Part shown: in pieces, positions 17,789-26,687 of the stretch | How the letters are laid out: every line of letters begins with the position of its first letter | How positions within the stretch are numbered: the first letter of the stretch is position 1 | Origin: Gelidibacter pelagius | GTDB lineage: Bacteria; Bacteroidota; Bacteroidia; Flavobacteriales; Flavobacteriaceae | NCBI RefSeq assembly: GCF_017581925.1 | Contig: NZ_JAGEVG010000001.1 | Location: 326,839 to 390,838, forward strand | Direction of reading: 5' to 3' | Length of the DNA: 64,000 nt | Position numbers and translations under genes: made by a program | Notes under the pieces: model-generated | Databases searched by the model: none | Seen by the model: only the letters and a program-made list of their open reading frames with translations | Told to the model about the DNA's origin: nothing

Positions 17789-19687
17789 TTAATAAGCGCG
17801 CTTGTTATTTCCTTCATAAAAATTAATAAAGGCTCTATTGACAACACGATTTCCTCCAGCTGTAGGGTAGTTTCCCGTAAAATACCAATCTCCCAGATTT
17901 TTAGGACACGCTATATGTAGGTTTTCAATGGTTTGAAAGATTGCTTTTACTTCTGTTTTGACGCTATCATCACAAATAAGCTCTCCAATCTTATCTGAAA
18001 TTTGCTCTGCGCTAAATTGGTTGTAGAGTTCTTTTACAAAATTTCTAACCTCTTTGTCCTCCAAATGTACTTGTTCTATACACTTTTTATAGACTTCTTC
18101 TATAAGATGGTATTTGTCATTTTCTTTCAGCAGCTCAAGCATGGCTCTAAAAGCAATTAAGTCTTCCAATTTTGCCATGTCAATGCCATAACAATCAGGA
18201 TAACGAATTTGAGGAGCGGAGGATACCACTACTATCTTCTTTGGATGGAGTCTATCCATCATTTTAATAATACTCTTCTTTAAAGTAGTACCACGCACAA
18301 TACTATCATCAATGATAACCAGATTGTCCGTAGGTTTTATGACACCATAGGTGACATCATAAACGTGGGCCACTAAATCATCTCTACTGCTATCCTCAGT
18401 GATAAACGTCCTGAGTTTGACGTCTTTAATAGCAATCTTCTCTATTCGAGGGCGTTCTGATAATATTTGGGTAACCTTTTCTGCAGAAAGCTCACCGTTA
18501 CCATTAAGAATGGCTTCAGTCTTCTTTTTGTTGAGATGGTCTTCTACGGTTTCAATCATACCAAAAAAGGAGGTTTCAGCCGTATTTGGAATATATGAAA
18601 ACACCGTGTTTTTTGTGTCGAAATCAATAGCTTCCAAAACCTTTGGCATGAGCAGTTTGCCTAGTTTTTTTCGTTCTTGATAAATTTCGGCATCACTACC
18701 TCGTGAAAAATAAATACGTTCAAAGGAGCAAGCCTTGCGCTCAGTTGGCTCAAGAATTTTCTTAATTGCCGTTTCTCCTGATTTTTTTGTGATAATTGCA
18801 TGGCCAGGCGTTAATTCTTTGACATCCTCAAAATTGACGTCGAATACGGTTTGTATGACCGGACGTTCAGAAGCGACCACCACAATTTCATCATCCTGAT
18901 AATAGTATGCCGGTCTGATTCCAGCAGGATCACGAAGTACAAAAGAGTCTCCATGTCCTAAAAGTCCTGCTATTGCATACCCCCCATCCCAGTCCTTGGC
19001 AGAACGTTTCAGGATTTTACCGACGTTGAGTCGATCAGCAATCAATGGTGAACATTCGTTTTTATTATAACCCTCACGTTTCAATTGCTTGTATTTTTTG
19101 GCAACCGCATCATCCAAGAAATGACCAATTTTCTCCATTATAGTAACAGTGTCCGCCTTTTCTTTTGGATGTTGCCCTATTTTAACCAAGCCTTCAAATA
19201 GTTCATTAACATTGGTCATGTTGAAATTCCCTGCTACAATCAGGTTTCTGTGCATCCAATTATTTTGTCTTAGGAAAGGATGGACATTCTCTACACTGTT
19301 TTTTCCAAAAGTTCCATATCGTACGTGTCCCAAGAGTACTTCCCCTATATAAGGAATGTTCTTTTTTTGTAAGGCCACATCGTCTGCATATTCTGGATGC
19401 TCAGTAAGTTCTTTATTGATGCGCTCGTTGATTTGGGCAAAAATATCCTGAATTGGTTGTTGGGCGATCGAGCGTACTCGACTGATATAGCGTTCCCCTG
19501 GTGCGGTATCGAGTTTAATGCTTGCAAAGCCAGCCCCATCTTGTCCCCGATTGTGCTGTTTTTCCATCATCAAATACATTTTATTGACACCATAAAATGC
19601 ACTGCCGTATTTTTCTTTATAAAATTCTAAAGGTTTTAAAAGTCTGATGAGTGCAATTCCGCACTCATGTTTTATCGCATCACTCAT
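17789..19687 (-). CDS. purF: Amidophosphoribosyltransferase (PurF family, long form)
   Basis: A 632-residue protein, longer than the usual 470-510. The N-terminal glutamine amidotransferase has the nucleophile Cys9 in KHECGIALI after a short leader, then KQHNRGQDGAG, VLLGHVRYGTFG and IVAGNFNMTN. The phosphoribosyltransferase half carries the PRPP loop NLVIIDDSIVRGTTLKKSI and the segment RIYFSRGSDAEIYQERKKLG. It would transfer ammonia from glutamine to PRPP in the first step of purine synthesis. Extra sequence lies within the first domain (about residues 75-110 and 160-220) and at the C-terminus. Some flavobacteria carry both this long form and a canonical PurF, so a related role cannot be excluded. 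Confidence 0.86.
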   Translation of the reverse strand: MSDAIKHECGIALIRLLKPLEFYKEKYGSAFYGVNKMYLMMEKQHNRGQDGAGFASIKLDTAPGERYISRVRSIAQQPIQDIFAQINERINKELTEHPEYADDVALQKKNIPYIGEVLLGHVRYGTFGKNSVENVHPFLRQNNWMHRNLIVAGNFNMTNVNELFEGLVKIGQHPKEKADTVTIMEKIGHFLDDAVAKKYKQLKREGYNKNECSPLIADRLNVGKILKRSAKDWDGGYAIAGLLGHGDSFVLRDPAGIRPAYYYQDDEIVVVASERPVIQTVFDVNFEDVKELTPGHAIITKKSGETAIKKILEPTERKACSFERIYFSRGSDAEIYQERKKLGKLLMPKVLEAIDFDTKNTVFSYIPNTAETSFFGMIETVEDHLNKKKTEAILNGNGELSAEKVTQILSERPRIEKIAIKDVKLRTFITEDSSRDDLVAHVYDVTYGVIKPTDNLVIIDDSIVRGTTLKKSIIKMMDRLHPKKIVVVSSAPQIRYPDCYGIDMAKLEDLIAFRAMLELLKENDKYHLIEEVYKKCIEQVHLEDKEVRNFVKELYNQFSAEQISDKIGELICDDSVKTEVKAIFQTIENLHIACPKNLGDWYFTGNYPTAGGNRVVNRAFINFYEGNNKRAY

Positions 19688-19770
19688 TGGGTTTTTACAA
19701 TTTTAGATTCGCTATTAATTACTGAGGTTTAGTCTTAATAAGTTGAGGATTATTACAAACTAAGGTTATT

Positions 19771-19798
19771 AAAAAACGCGCTCCATTTAGAGCGCGTT
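19771..19798 (-). terminator. Intrinsic terminator of the PfkB kinase gene
   Basis: Nine-pair GC-rich stem AACGCGCTC / GAGCGCGTT with a six-base loop; on the minus strand it is followed by a T-run. It lies about 110 bases past the stop of the kinase gene. Confidence 0.82.
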
Positions 19799-19907
19799 AG
19801 TTTATGTCAATTCAATTTATAGGTTTCCAATAGATGTTGATTAAAATCCATATTAAATTGTTTTATTTTTTTAGTTCTGATGATATGTTTTTTTGTAATC
19901 TTATTGG

Positions 19908-20834
19908 TTACTCTAAAATGATTTCAAATTTGGTCAATTGTTTAAACTGATTCAATCGTTGATAGACTTCTCTATCTTGGAGTTGTTCCATGCGTTCGGT
20001 TCCAAATTTCTCAACACAGAATGATGCTAATGTCGAGCCGTAAATAACAGCAGTTTTCATATTCTCAAACGAATAGTCTTCTGTTTTCGCCAGATATCCG
20101 GCAAATCCACCAGCAAAGGTATCGCCAGCACCAGTTGGATCAAATACCTCTTTCAAAGGCAAGGCCGGTGCAAAAAAGACATTTTCGTTATGGAACAATA
20201 AAGCGCCATGTTCTCCTTTTTTAATGACCACATATTTTGGACCCATCTTATGGATTTTCTGAGCGGCCACGACAAGCGAATATTCTCCGGTCAACTGACG
20301 TGCTTCTTCATCGTTGATAGTGATCACGTCCACTTTATTGATGACTGCTTTTAATTCGTCCAAAGCACAATCCATCCAAAAATTCATAGTGTCTAGAATC
20401 ACCATTTTTGGTTTTTTGTTCATTTGTTCCAAAACACTCATTTGGACCAAAGGATGCAAATTGCCTAACATCACTACGTCTGCCTTTTTGTAATCTTCTG
20501 GAACTATCGGATTGAAATCGGCAAGGACGTTAAGCTCTGTTGCCAGAGTATCACGTGTATTCATATCATTATGATATTTGCCACTCCAAAAGAAGGTTTT
20601 GCCCTCTTTTACAATTTCAACACCAGAGATATCAAGGTTTTTATTAGCTAATAAATCTAAATATTCTTTAGGAAAATCACCCCCAACAACCGAAACAATG
20701 GCGGCATCTACATTAAATTGGGATGCAGCCAAGCCTATAAAGGTTGCAGCACCACCCAAGATTTTATCAGTTTTTCCAAAAGGGGTTTCGATAGCGTCAA
20801 AGGCAACGGTACCTACAATTACTAATTTGCTCAT
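19908..20834 (-). CDS. PfkB family carbohydrate/nucleoside kinase
   Basis: A 308-residue ribokinase-fold protein. It begins LVIVGTVAFDAIETPFG and has the N-terminal GGAATFIGLAASQ signature 1 region. The C-terminal signature 2 is FDPTGAGDTFAGGFAGYLA, with the catalytic Asp in GAGD. The central WMDCALDELKAVINKVDVIT segment fits the family. These enzymes phosphorylate sugars, adenosine or similar substrates with ATP; the exact one is not evident. A TATCTTTG box (20857-20864, minus strand) lies 23 bases before the ATG. It is transcribed toward purF, but a terminator separates the two genes. Confidence 0.92.
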   Translation of the reverse strand: MSKLVIVGTVAFDAIETPFGKTDKILGGAATFIGLAASQFNVDAAIVSVVGGDFPKEYLDLLANKNLDISGVEIVKEGKTFFWSGKYHNDMNTRDTLATELNVLADFNPIVPEDYKKADVVMLGNLHPLVQMSVLEQMNKKPKMVILDTMNFWMDCALDELKAVINKVDVITINDEEARQLTGEYSLVVAAQKIHKMGPKYVVIKKGEHGALLFHNENVFFAPALPLKEVFDPTGAGDTFAGGFAGYLAKTEDYSFENMKTAVIYGSTLASFCVEKFGTERMEQLQDREVYQRLNQFKQLTKFEIILE

Positions 20835-20856
20835 ATTGCGGTTTCAAAATTTGGTG

Positions 20857-20864
20857 CAAAGATA
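20857..20864 (-). promoter_or_regulatory. Putative -7 promoter element of the PfkB kinase gene
   Basis: TATCTTTG on the minus strand, a full match to TAnnTTTG, at the expected distance from the start codon. The TTG element is weak. Confidence 0.45.
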
Positions 20865-20914
20865 ATGCTTTTTAGCTACGAATTCAGCACTATTTTTGAG
20901 GAATTTATGTGTGT

Positions 20915-21712
20915 TTATTCGGAATTGAAATGTCGCAAAAAGGCATTGGGGTCATTTAAAAACGATTTTGTAACCGAATAATGATCCGTGTTTTCGAGTG
21001 GGGTTGCCTGCATTGCTTCATTGGTAATCTCATAAATGGTTGCTCCAGGATAAGCCATCAACATGGGGGAATGTGTGGCAATAATGAATTGGGATAAGTG
21101 ATTTTGCAAGTGGTTATGGAGAAAATAAATAAAAGACAGTTGTTTTGATGGAGAAAGTGCCGCTTCGGGCTCATCCAATAAGTAAATACCTGGCGACTTT
21201 ATCATTTGCTCCATGATATGAAGATAGGCTTCCCCATGGGAAAACGCATTTAATTCCTGACCATAGTTTTTCCGCATATAGCGCAGTTGGTAATTGGCGT
21301 TTTCTTTCATTTGACTGATGATGTGATCCGGAACATAACCTTCTAAGTCAGAAAATTTATTTTGAATTTGGGCATCTGTTCTATTCACACTGTTCAGATA
21401 ATCGCCAAAATCTTCAGCCCTAAAGAAAAATCCTGTAGGACGTTCTATGGTCCAAGTGAGCTCCAAATAGGGCAGTAGTCGTTTTGCCGCATCAAAACTA
21501 GGTTTGTTGTAATCGGCACCGTCCATGTGTGGCAGCTGTAATCTACATGCCAATGTTTCCAGCAAGGTCGATTTTCCTGAGCCGTTTTCTCCAATCAAAA
21601 ACGTGATTGGGTTGGATACATCAATGTTTTTCGCATATTTGATTGCAGGAATATCATACGGAAAAGGGTGGGTTCTGTTGGTTTCGATATGTAGGGAAGA
21701 AAGGTAGGACAT
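20915..21712 (-). CDS. AAA family ATPase (ABC-type ATP-binding fold)
   Basis: A 265-residue soluble ATPase. Walker A is LIGENGSGKSTLLETLACRL (about residues 38-57); a signature-like segment is NAFSHGEAYLHIMEQM; Walker B is GIYLLDEPEAALSPSKQL, followed by the His switch in FIIATHSPMLMA. This matches the AAA_21/AAA_23-type stand-alone ATPases related to RecF/Rad50 heads. No transmembrane segment and no partner nuclease gene are present, so a role in transport or in a two-gene defence system is not supported. Its function is unknown. It stands next to the decayed toxin-antitoxin region. Confidence 0.82.
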   Translation of the reverse strand: MSYLSSLHIETNRTHPFPYDIPAIKYAKNIDVSNPITFLIGENGSGKSTLLETLACRLQLPHMDGADYNKPSFDAAKRLLPYLELTWTIERPTGFFFRAEDFGDYLNSVNRTDAQIQNKFSDLEGYVPDHIISQMKENANYQLRYMRKNYGQELNAFSHGEAYLHIMEQMIKSPGIYLLDEPEAALSPSKQLSFIYFLHNHLQNHLSQFIIATHSPMLMAYPGATIYEITNEAMQATPLENTDHYSVTKSFLNDPNAFLRHFNSE

Positions 21713-21904
21713 TGTTTTTATAAAAGGAATAAGATGTTTCTATAATATCAAGATACATATTTTAATTCTTCCAATTTGGAGAATGAGAAGATAATAAAAA
21801 ACATCACTTCGGCATAAAAATATTTGACATGAATGATGCGTATTCTCACAAATATGATTAGAACAAAAACCTTAGATATTCCTTTCCGTATAAATTACAA
21901 GATA

Positions 21905-22075
21905 TGGATTTGCAAAAAAAACGCAAAGAAATTGTTTTAGATGAAGGAACGCTATCCATTCTTGAAGAAAAGGCAAAAACCCAAGGTTGAGATTTAAAGA
22001 ATTATATAGGATTTGTGTTACGATAAAAAAACAAATTACACGTCGTGGGAGGAGGTTAAAAAAGAACTGTTTTAA
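21905..22075 (+). pseudogene. Decayed antitoxin-like gene of a toxin-antitoxin pair
   Basis: From ATG 21905 the frame reads MDLQKKRKEIVLDEGTLSIL and continues to a TGA where DLKNYIGFVLR follows in the same frame, then a TAA. The C-terminus SWEEVKKELF and stop at 22073-22075 is in another frame, so at least one frameshift and two nonsense changes have accumulated. The stop overlaps the start of the toxin remnant (TAATG), the usual coupling of antitoxin and toxin genes. Confidence 0.7.
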
Positions 22076-22353
22076 TGTCTTTTTTGATAAAATTTAGTAA
22101 CGAATCGAAATTGGATTTGACGTAAGCCAACGCCTATTATTTGGCAGTCCCTAAGGAGTTATTCGCCAAATTCAAACTCGAAATGAGCGAAACCATTGAT
22201 AGAATCGTTAAGAACCCCGAGTATTTTTAAAAACGCTATCGCAGTATCAAAATTGTTTTTACCAAGGTGTTTCCTTTTGGTGTTCATTATTTGGTTGAAG
22301 GCAATACAGTTTTTATTCAGAGGATCATGTGCCAAAAGCGGCTTTATCAGTAA
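22075..22353 (+). pseudogene. Decayed RelE/ParE-type toxin gene
   Basis: From ATG 22075 one frame reads through 92 codons to a TAA at 22351 but has internal TAA stops at codon 17 (22123) and codon 52 (22228). The readable parts, such as FLIKFSNESKLDLT, AKFKLEMSETIDRIVKNPEY, KRYRSIKIVFTKVFPFGVHY and EGNTVFIQRI, follow the RelE/ParE toxin pattern (beta strand with FPFxVxY near the C-terminus). Both stops are one substitution from the residues expected there (Glu and Gln). The gene therefore looks recently inactivated by point mutation, with no frameshift. Confidence 0.8.
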
Positions 22354-22536
22354 GCTATTTTCGTCAAGAAACCTTTAGAAACATATTTCTAAACCTTTGC
22401 TTCCGACAGATTTTTATAAGATGTGATCTTTAGTTTTGCAAAATCGAAAAAGCTAATTTAGAGTAAAAGAAGCGTTGGTAAAGATTTAACTAAAATTAAT
22501 AAATTGAGTATCTTTATTTAAATTTTAAGGCCAGTT

Positions 22537-22743
22537 ATGACAACAACAGCGAAAAAGAAAGAATTGATTGATTGGATCTCTTCTATGGAAGATAAAGATA
22601 CTTTGTAGCAAATTTTTCAGTTCAGAAAATTGAAAAACCAGAATTTCGATAAACATTTTGAGCGGGCTATTACCGTTGATGAGTTAAGAGAAGAGACCGA
22701 TGTTTACATAAAATATTTATTTAGTGACGTTTATATCAAATAA
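22537..22743 (+). pseudogene. Decayed small antitoxin-like gene
   Basis: From ATG 22537 the frame encodes MTTTAKKKELIDWISSMEDK, meets a TAG at codon 24 (22606-22608) and continues in frame as QIFQFRKLKN, FERAITVDELREETDVYIK and on to a TAA at 22741. The segment AITVDELREETDVYIK resembles the C-termini of small Bacteroidota addiction-module proteins. With the stop read as a sense codon the product would be 68 residues. No toxin gene follows. The family assignment is tentative. Confidence 0.5.
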
Positions 22744-22774
22744 TCACCAACCTATTTCCAATCATTTTTGATGG

Positions 22775-23413
22775 TCATTTCCTCCCAAAATCCGCAGGGA
22801 TTTCCCCCCAAGCTTTCGTTTCCCACTTAACTATAGTCGTCGAATAAGTATTCGTTTTAAGCCAATTTACGGCCCTATCCACCAACTCAAACAATGCTTT
22901 GTTTTTGGCATTGCGAGGTAATTTTGTATTACACGTTTTCTTCTTGACCCAACTCATCGCAATTTTTGAATCTGTGTAAAGAATACGCTGGCTATTGTTG
23001 TTTTTAAGGAAGGCCAATCCGTGAACAAGCGCCAAAAATTCTCCAATATTATTCGTGCCCTCAGGAAATGGGCCTTGGATGAACAATTGTTTTTTAGTTT
23101 TGGTGTCCACACCTCTATATTCCATAATGCCCGGGTTGCCACTTGATGCGGCATCCACCGAAATGGAATTGTAGTTGGGCTGTCCTATTTTTTTGAGTTG
23201 CGCCTCGGACAAATCACTTTTAAAGCTTTTGGATTTGCCAATATAGTCCTTGTAGTTGCCATTTAATGCTTTTTTGGCAGCATCGAAGGTTTCAAAAGAC
23301 TTGTATATTGCACCTTGGTAATCTTTGATTTGGGCTTTGCAGTCATTCCATTTTTCAAAAACACCGGTGTTGTGGCCTTTCCAGACGACGTAATATTTCT
23401 TTTTTTTAGACAC
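22775..23413 (-). CDS. Ribonuclease H with viroplasmin-like N-terminal domain
   Basis: A 212-residue protein. Residues 1-55 form the caulimovirus viroplasmin-type domain (KYYVVWKGHNTGVFEKWNDC, then IYKSFETFDAAKKAL), a dsRNA/RNA-DNA hybrid binding module also found in eukaryotic RNase H1. The RNase H domain follows from about residue 80, with SVDAASSGNPGIMEYRG (first catalytic Asp), GTNNIGEFLALVHGL (Glu) and ILYTDSKIAMSWV (Asp), ending in EIPADFGRK. It removes RNA from RNA-DNA hybrids. The gene is 15 bases downstream of purN on the same strand, so the two are probably co-transcribed. Confidence 0.93.
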   Translation of the reverse strand: MSKKKKYYVVWKGHNTGVFEKWNDCKAQIKDYQGAIYKSFETFDAAKKALNGNYKDYIGKSKSFKSDLSEAQLKKIGQPNYNSISVDAASSGNPGIMEYRGVDTKTKKQLFIQGPFPEGTNNIGEFLALVHGLAFLKNNNSQRILYTDSKIAMSWVKKKTCNTKLPRNAKNKALFELVDRAVNWLKTNTYSTTIVKWETKAWGEIPADFGRK

Positions 23414-23428
23414 AGATTACACAGGTTT

Positions 23429-24022
23429 TTACGGATTGCTTTTTGAATTTGATCTTTGGGAAATTAATAATTCCTCCACCACCTTCGGAAAATGTTCCAT
23501 CTCCAACTCATGTATTTTTGCCGCAACCGTTTCTGCAGTATCTGATGGATTTACTTCGCATTTCGCCTGAAAAACAATCGCACCTTCATCATAATGTTCA
23601 TTGACATAATGGATGGTAATGCCTGTTTCAGTTTCCTTATTGGAGACGACTGCCTCATGAACATAACTGCCGTACATCCCTTTTCCACCGTATTTGGGAA
23701 GCAACGCAGGATGGATATTGATGACTATATCTGGGAATTCATGAAGTATGAAATCCGGGAACTTCCATAAAAAGCCGGCCAGAACAATCAGATCGGGTTG
23801 GGATGCCTTTAAAATATTAAGGACATCATTGCTTTGGGAAAAGGCCGTTCTGTTAAAAGACAGCGCGCTCACTTTTAGGCTTTTACACCGATCTAAAACT
23901 TTGGCATGAGGATTGTTAGTCAACACCTGAATGACAGAACCTATATCTCTGTTGTTGAAATACTTGATTAAATTTTCAGCATTAGTACCACTTCCGGACG
24001 CAAAAACAACGATACGTTTCAT
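23429..24022 (-). CDS. purN: Phosphoribosylglycinamide formyltransferase
   Basis: A 197-residue PurN, close to the usual 190-210. It formylates glycinamide ribonucleotide with 10-formyltetrahydrofolate in purine synthesis. Visible motifs are the N-terminal FASGSGTNAENLIKYF (phosphate binding), IVLAGFLWKFPDFI, the catalytic INIHPALLPKYGGKGMYG with Asn and His, and GITIHYVNEHYDEGAIVFQ with the catalytic Asp. It precedes the RNase H gene on the minus strand and is divergent from acpP. Confidence 0.95.
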   Translation of the reverse strand: MKRIVVFASGSGTNAENLIKYFNNRDIGSVIQVLTNNPHAKVLDRCKSLKVSALSFNRTAFSQSNDVLNILKASQPDLIVLAGFLWKFPDFILHEFPDIVINIHPALLPKYGGKGMYGSYVHEAVVSNKETETGITIHYVNEHYDEGAIVFQAKCEVNPSDTAETVAAKIHELEMEHFPKVVEELLISQRSNSKSNP

Positions 24023-24273
24023 CTGCTACTTTCTATTTTTAAATTATTGTCAGACCTGTCTGTCAAAATGCAGGTGCAATTCACTATCAAATTAAAAAAT
24101 GTTCAGCAAAATTCCATAATCTCATTTCATTTACAGATATTAGCTTCGAAATCAAAAACAAAAAAAAGAATAAATATTAACAATTAGGAGGTAAAATAGA
24201 AATACTTAGATGTATTTTTGCTAAATTACAAACACATTGTAGAAATAAAAATGGGTTTTAAACTAAAGTTTTT

Positions 24274-24281
24274 TATTTTTG
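24274..24281 (+). promoter_or_regulatory. Putative -7 promoter element of acpP
   Basis: TATTTTTG, a full match to TAnnTTTG, lies 30 bases before the acpP ATG. No clear TTG element is seen at the normal spacing, so only the -7 box is claimed. Confidence 0.5.
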
Positions 24282-24310
24282 CCAATTAATAAAACTTAAA
24301 ATTAAAGATT

Positions 24311-24544
24311 ATGTCAGACATTGCATCAAGAGTAAAAGCGATTATAGTAGACAAATTAGGTGTAGACGAGAACGAAGTTGTCACTGAAGCAAGCTTCACA
24401 AACGATTTAGGAGCAGATTCTTTGGATACTGTGGAATTGATCATGGAATTCGAAAAAGAATTTGATATCCAAATTCCGGATGACCAAGCAGAAAACATCG
24501 CTACAGTTGGTCAAGCTATCTCTTATATAGAAGCAGCAAAATAA
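24311..24544 (+). CDS. acpP: Acyl carrier protein
   Basis: A 77-residue acidic protein of the usual ACP length. The phosphopantetheine attachment Ser sits in [16 protein letters not shown] (Ser about residue 38), and the fourth helix ends [12 protein letters not shown]. It carries growing acyl chains for fatty acid synthesis. It lies 13 bases upstream of fabF, the classic acpP-fabF-rnc arrangement. Confidence 0.97.
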   Translation: MSDIASRVKAIIVDKLGVDENEVVTEASFTNDLGADSLDTVELIMEFEKEFDIQIPDDQAENIATVGQAISYIEAAK

Positions 24545-24557
24545 GTAACAGACTTTT

Positions 24558-25808
24558 ATGGAATTAAGGCGAGTTGTAGTTACAGGGTTAGGTGCTCTTA
24601 CACCAATCGGGAATACCAAAGATGAATATTGGAATGCCCTGGTTAGTGGTAAAAGTGGTGCTGCGCCAATAACATATTTTGATACTGAAAAGTTCAAAAC
24701 TAAATTCGCGTGCGAATTAAAAAACTTTGTGCCCACCGATTTCATTGAGCGCAAGCTGGTCAACAGAATGGACAAATTTACGCAGTATGCCATGGTGGCT
24801 TCAGATGAAGCTATTGCTGATGCTAAATTGGATCTAAGTGTGGTTGACAAGCTTCGTGTTGGTGTGATTTGGGGAGCAGGAATTGGAGGGTTGGAAACTT
24901 TTCAAGAAGAAGTACTTAATTTTGCCGCAGGAGATGGAACCCCGCGTTTCAATCCTTTCTTTATTCCGAAAATGATTGCAGATATAGCTCCAGGAAACAT
25001 TTCCATTAAACATGGGTTTATGGGTCCTAACTATACCACGGTTTCGGCCTGTGCATCTGCTGCCAATGCAATGATTGACGCCCTAAACTATATACGTTTG
25101 GGCTATTGTGATGTTATTGTTACTGGCGGTAGCGAAGCAGCCGTCACCATTGCAGGAATGGGTGGCTTTAACGCTATGCATGCTTTATCAACAAGGAATG
25201 AGAGTCCAGAAACGGCTTCACGACCATTTGACGCTACCAGAGATGGTTTTGTCTTGGGTGAAGGTGCTGGTGCCATTATTTTGGAGGATTACGAGCACGC
25301 AAAAGCAAGAGGAGCTAAAATATATGCTGAGGTATTAGGTGGCGGTTTGTCATCCGATGCCTATCATATGACTGCCCCACATCCTGAAGGGATAGGAGTT
25401 ATTGCCGTAATGAGAAATTGTTTGGAAAATGCTGGATTGAAACCGGAAGATGTTGATCATATCAACACACACGGTACCTCCACACCTTTAGGTGATGTTG
25501 CCGAACTAAAAGCTATTACGGAAGTTTTCGGTGAACACGCCAAGAACATCAATATCAATTCAACAAAATCAATGACAGGTCATTTGTTGGGTGCTGCCGG
25601 TGCCATTGAGGCTATTGCCTCTATTATGGCAATGGAGCATGGCATTGTGCCTCCAACGATCAACCATTCGGTTGTTGATGAAAATATTGATCCGCAATTA
25701 AACTTAACACTTAACAAAGCTCAAAAGAGAGAGGTTAAAGTGGCCATGAGTAATACTTTTGGATTTGGCGGTCATAACGCTTGTGTATTATTCAAGAAAT
25801 TAGATTAA
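24558..25808 (+). CDS. fabF: 3-oxoacyl-[acyl-carrier-protein] synthase II
   Basis: A 416-residue condensing enzyme, normal length for FabF. The catalytic triad is visible: Cys in TVSACASAANAMIDAL (about residue 165), His in INTHGTSTPLGD and His in SMTGHLLGAAGAIEA. N-terminal RRVVVTGLGALTPIG and C-terminal MSNTFGFGGHNACVLF are family signatures. It extends acyl-ACP chains with malonyl-ACP in the cytoplasm. It is between acpP and rnc in one likely operon. Confidence 0.97.
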   Translation: MELRRVVVTGLGALTPIGNTKDEYWNALVSGKSGAAPITYFDTEKFKTKFACELKNFVPTDFIERKLVNRMDKFTQYAMVASDEAIADAKLDLSVVDKLRVGVIWGAGIGGLETFQEEVLNFAAGDGTPRFNPFFIPKMIADIAPGNISIKHGFMGPNYTTVSACASAANAMIDALNYIRLGYCDVIVTGGSEAAVTIAGMGGFNAMHALSTRNESPETASRPFDATRDGFVLGEGAGAIILEDYEHAKARGAKIYAEVLGGGLSSDAYHMTAPHPEGIGVIAVMRNCLENAGLKPEDVDHINTHGTSTPLGDVAELKAITEVFGEHAKNININSTKSMTGHLLGAAGAIEAIASIMAMEHGIVPPTINHSVVDENIDPQLNLTLNKAQKREVKVAMSNTFGFGGHNACVLFKKLD

Positions 25809-25815
25809 ATCCCGA

Positions 25816-26562
25816 ATGAATTACATTCGTAACATATTAAATTCCCGTTCTAAAAATGACGGGAATTTTTTTTTAGAACTTCAAAAAATATTAGGTTATA
25901 AACCTAAAAACAAGAGTCTTTATATCAAAGCGTTTACGCATCGCTCCATGAACGTCAAGGACAAAAATGGAGTAGCGCTTAACTACGAACGGCTTGAGTT
26001 TGTTGGAGATGCCATGCTTGGCCTTGTCATTGCCGCTTATCTTTATGGTGAAGTACCAGAAGGAGATGAAGGTTATTTAACCAAAATGCGTTCTAAAGTG
26101 GTCAGCAGGGAACATCTTAATGAGCTGGGCAAGGAACTTAAGCTTATTGACTTTGTCGAATCAAAAATCCCTAAAAATAATTTTGGCAGCAACATCCACG
26201 GTAATTTGTTTGAAGCCCTTGTTGGCGCCGTGTTTTTGGACAAAGGCTATAAGCAATGCGAGAAATTCATCAATAAAAAAGTCATCAATAAACATATTGA
26301 TATTGAGACGCTTGAAGGCAAAGTTATCAGCTATAAAAGTTTGTTGATCGAGTGGTGCCAGAAGGAAAAGAAAACTTTTGATTATAATGTTTATGAAGAT
26401 TCAGGTAATGATAATCTCAAACATTTTTCGGTTAAACTCTCCATTGACGGTAAAGTAGTTTCAAAAGCAAGGGCAACCTCCAAAAAGAAGGCCGAAGAAA
26501 AGGCTTCCAAACGTGCTTTTTTTGCTTTTCAAAACAAGATCAATCGCTCTTTTAAAGAATAG
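25816..26562 (+). CDS. rnc: Ribonuclease III
   Basis: A 248-residue dsRNA endonuclease. The signature NYERLEFVGDAMLGLVIAAY (about residues 55-75) holds the catalytic Glu and Asp, and HGNLFEALVGAVFLDKGY holds the second metal-binding Glu. The C-terminal double-stranded RNA-binding domain includes VSKARATSKKKAEEKASKRA. It processes rRNA and other structured RNAs. It begins seven bases after the fabF stop codon and is probably co-transcribed with acpP-fabF. Confidence 0.96.
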   Translation: MNYIRNILNSRSKNDGNFFLELQKILGYKPKNKSLYIKAFTHRSMNVKDKNGVALNYERLEFVGDAMLGLVIAAYLYGEVPEGDEGYLTKMRSKVVSREHLNELGKELKLIDFVESKIPKNNFGSNIHGNLFEALVGAVFLDKGYKQCEKFINKKVINKHIDIETLEGKVISYKSLLIEWCQKEKKTFDYNVYEDSGNDNLKHFSVKLSIDGKVVSKARATSKKKAEEKASKRAFFAFQNKINRSFKE

Positions 26563-26687
26563 ATGTAGGCATTCAATAAAAGTTACTAACTATATCGATT
26601 TCGCTTGCTGAGCCTGTTAAGAATATTCCAAACTTGATATTACAGTGGAGATAAAGTACTATCTTTACCATTCATGTTATTATCACT

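Noticed and set aside
20915..21712. AAA ATPase as part of a defence system with the nearby toxin-antitoxin remnants
   Set aside because: No intact nuclease, reverse transcriptase or second defence gene is present, and the ATPase lies on the other strand from the decayed pair.
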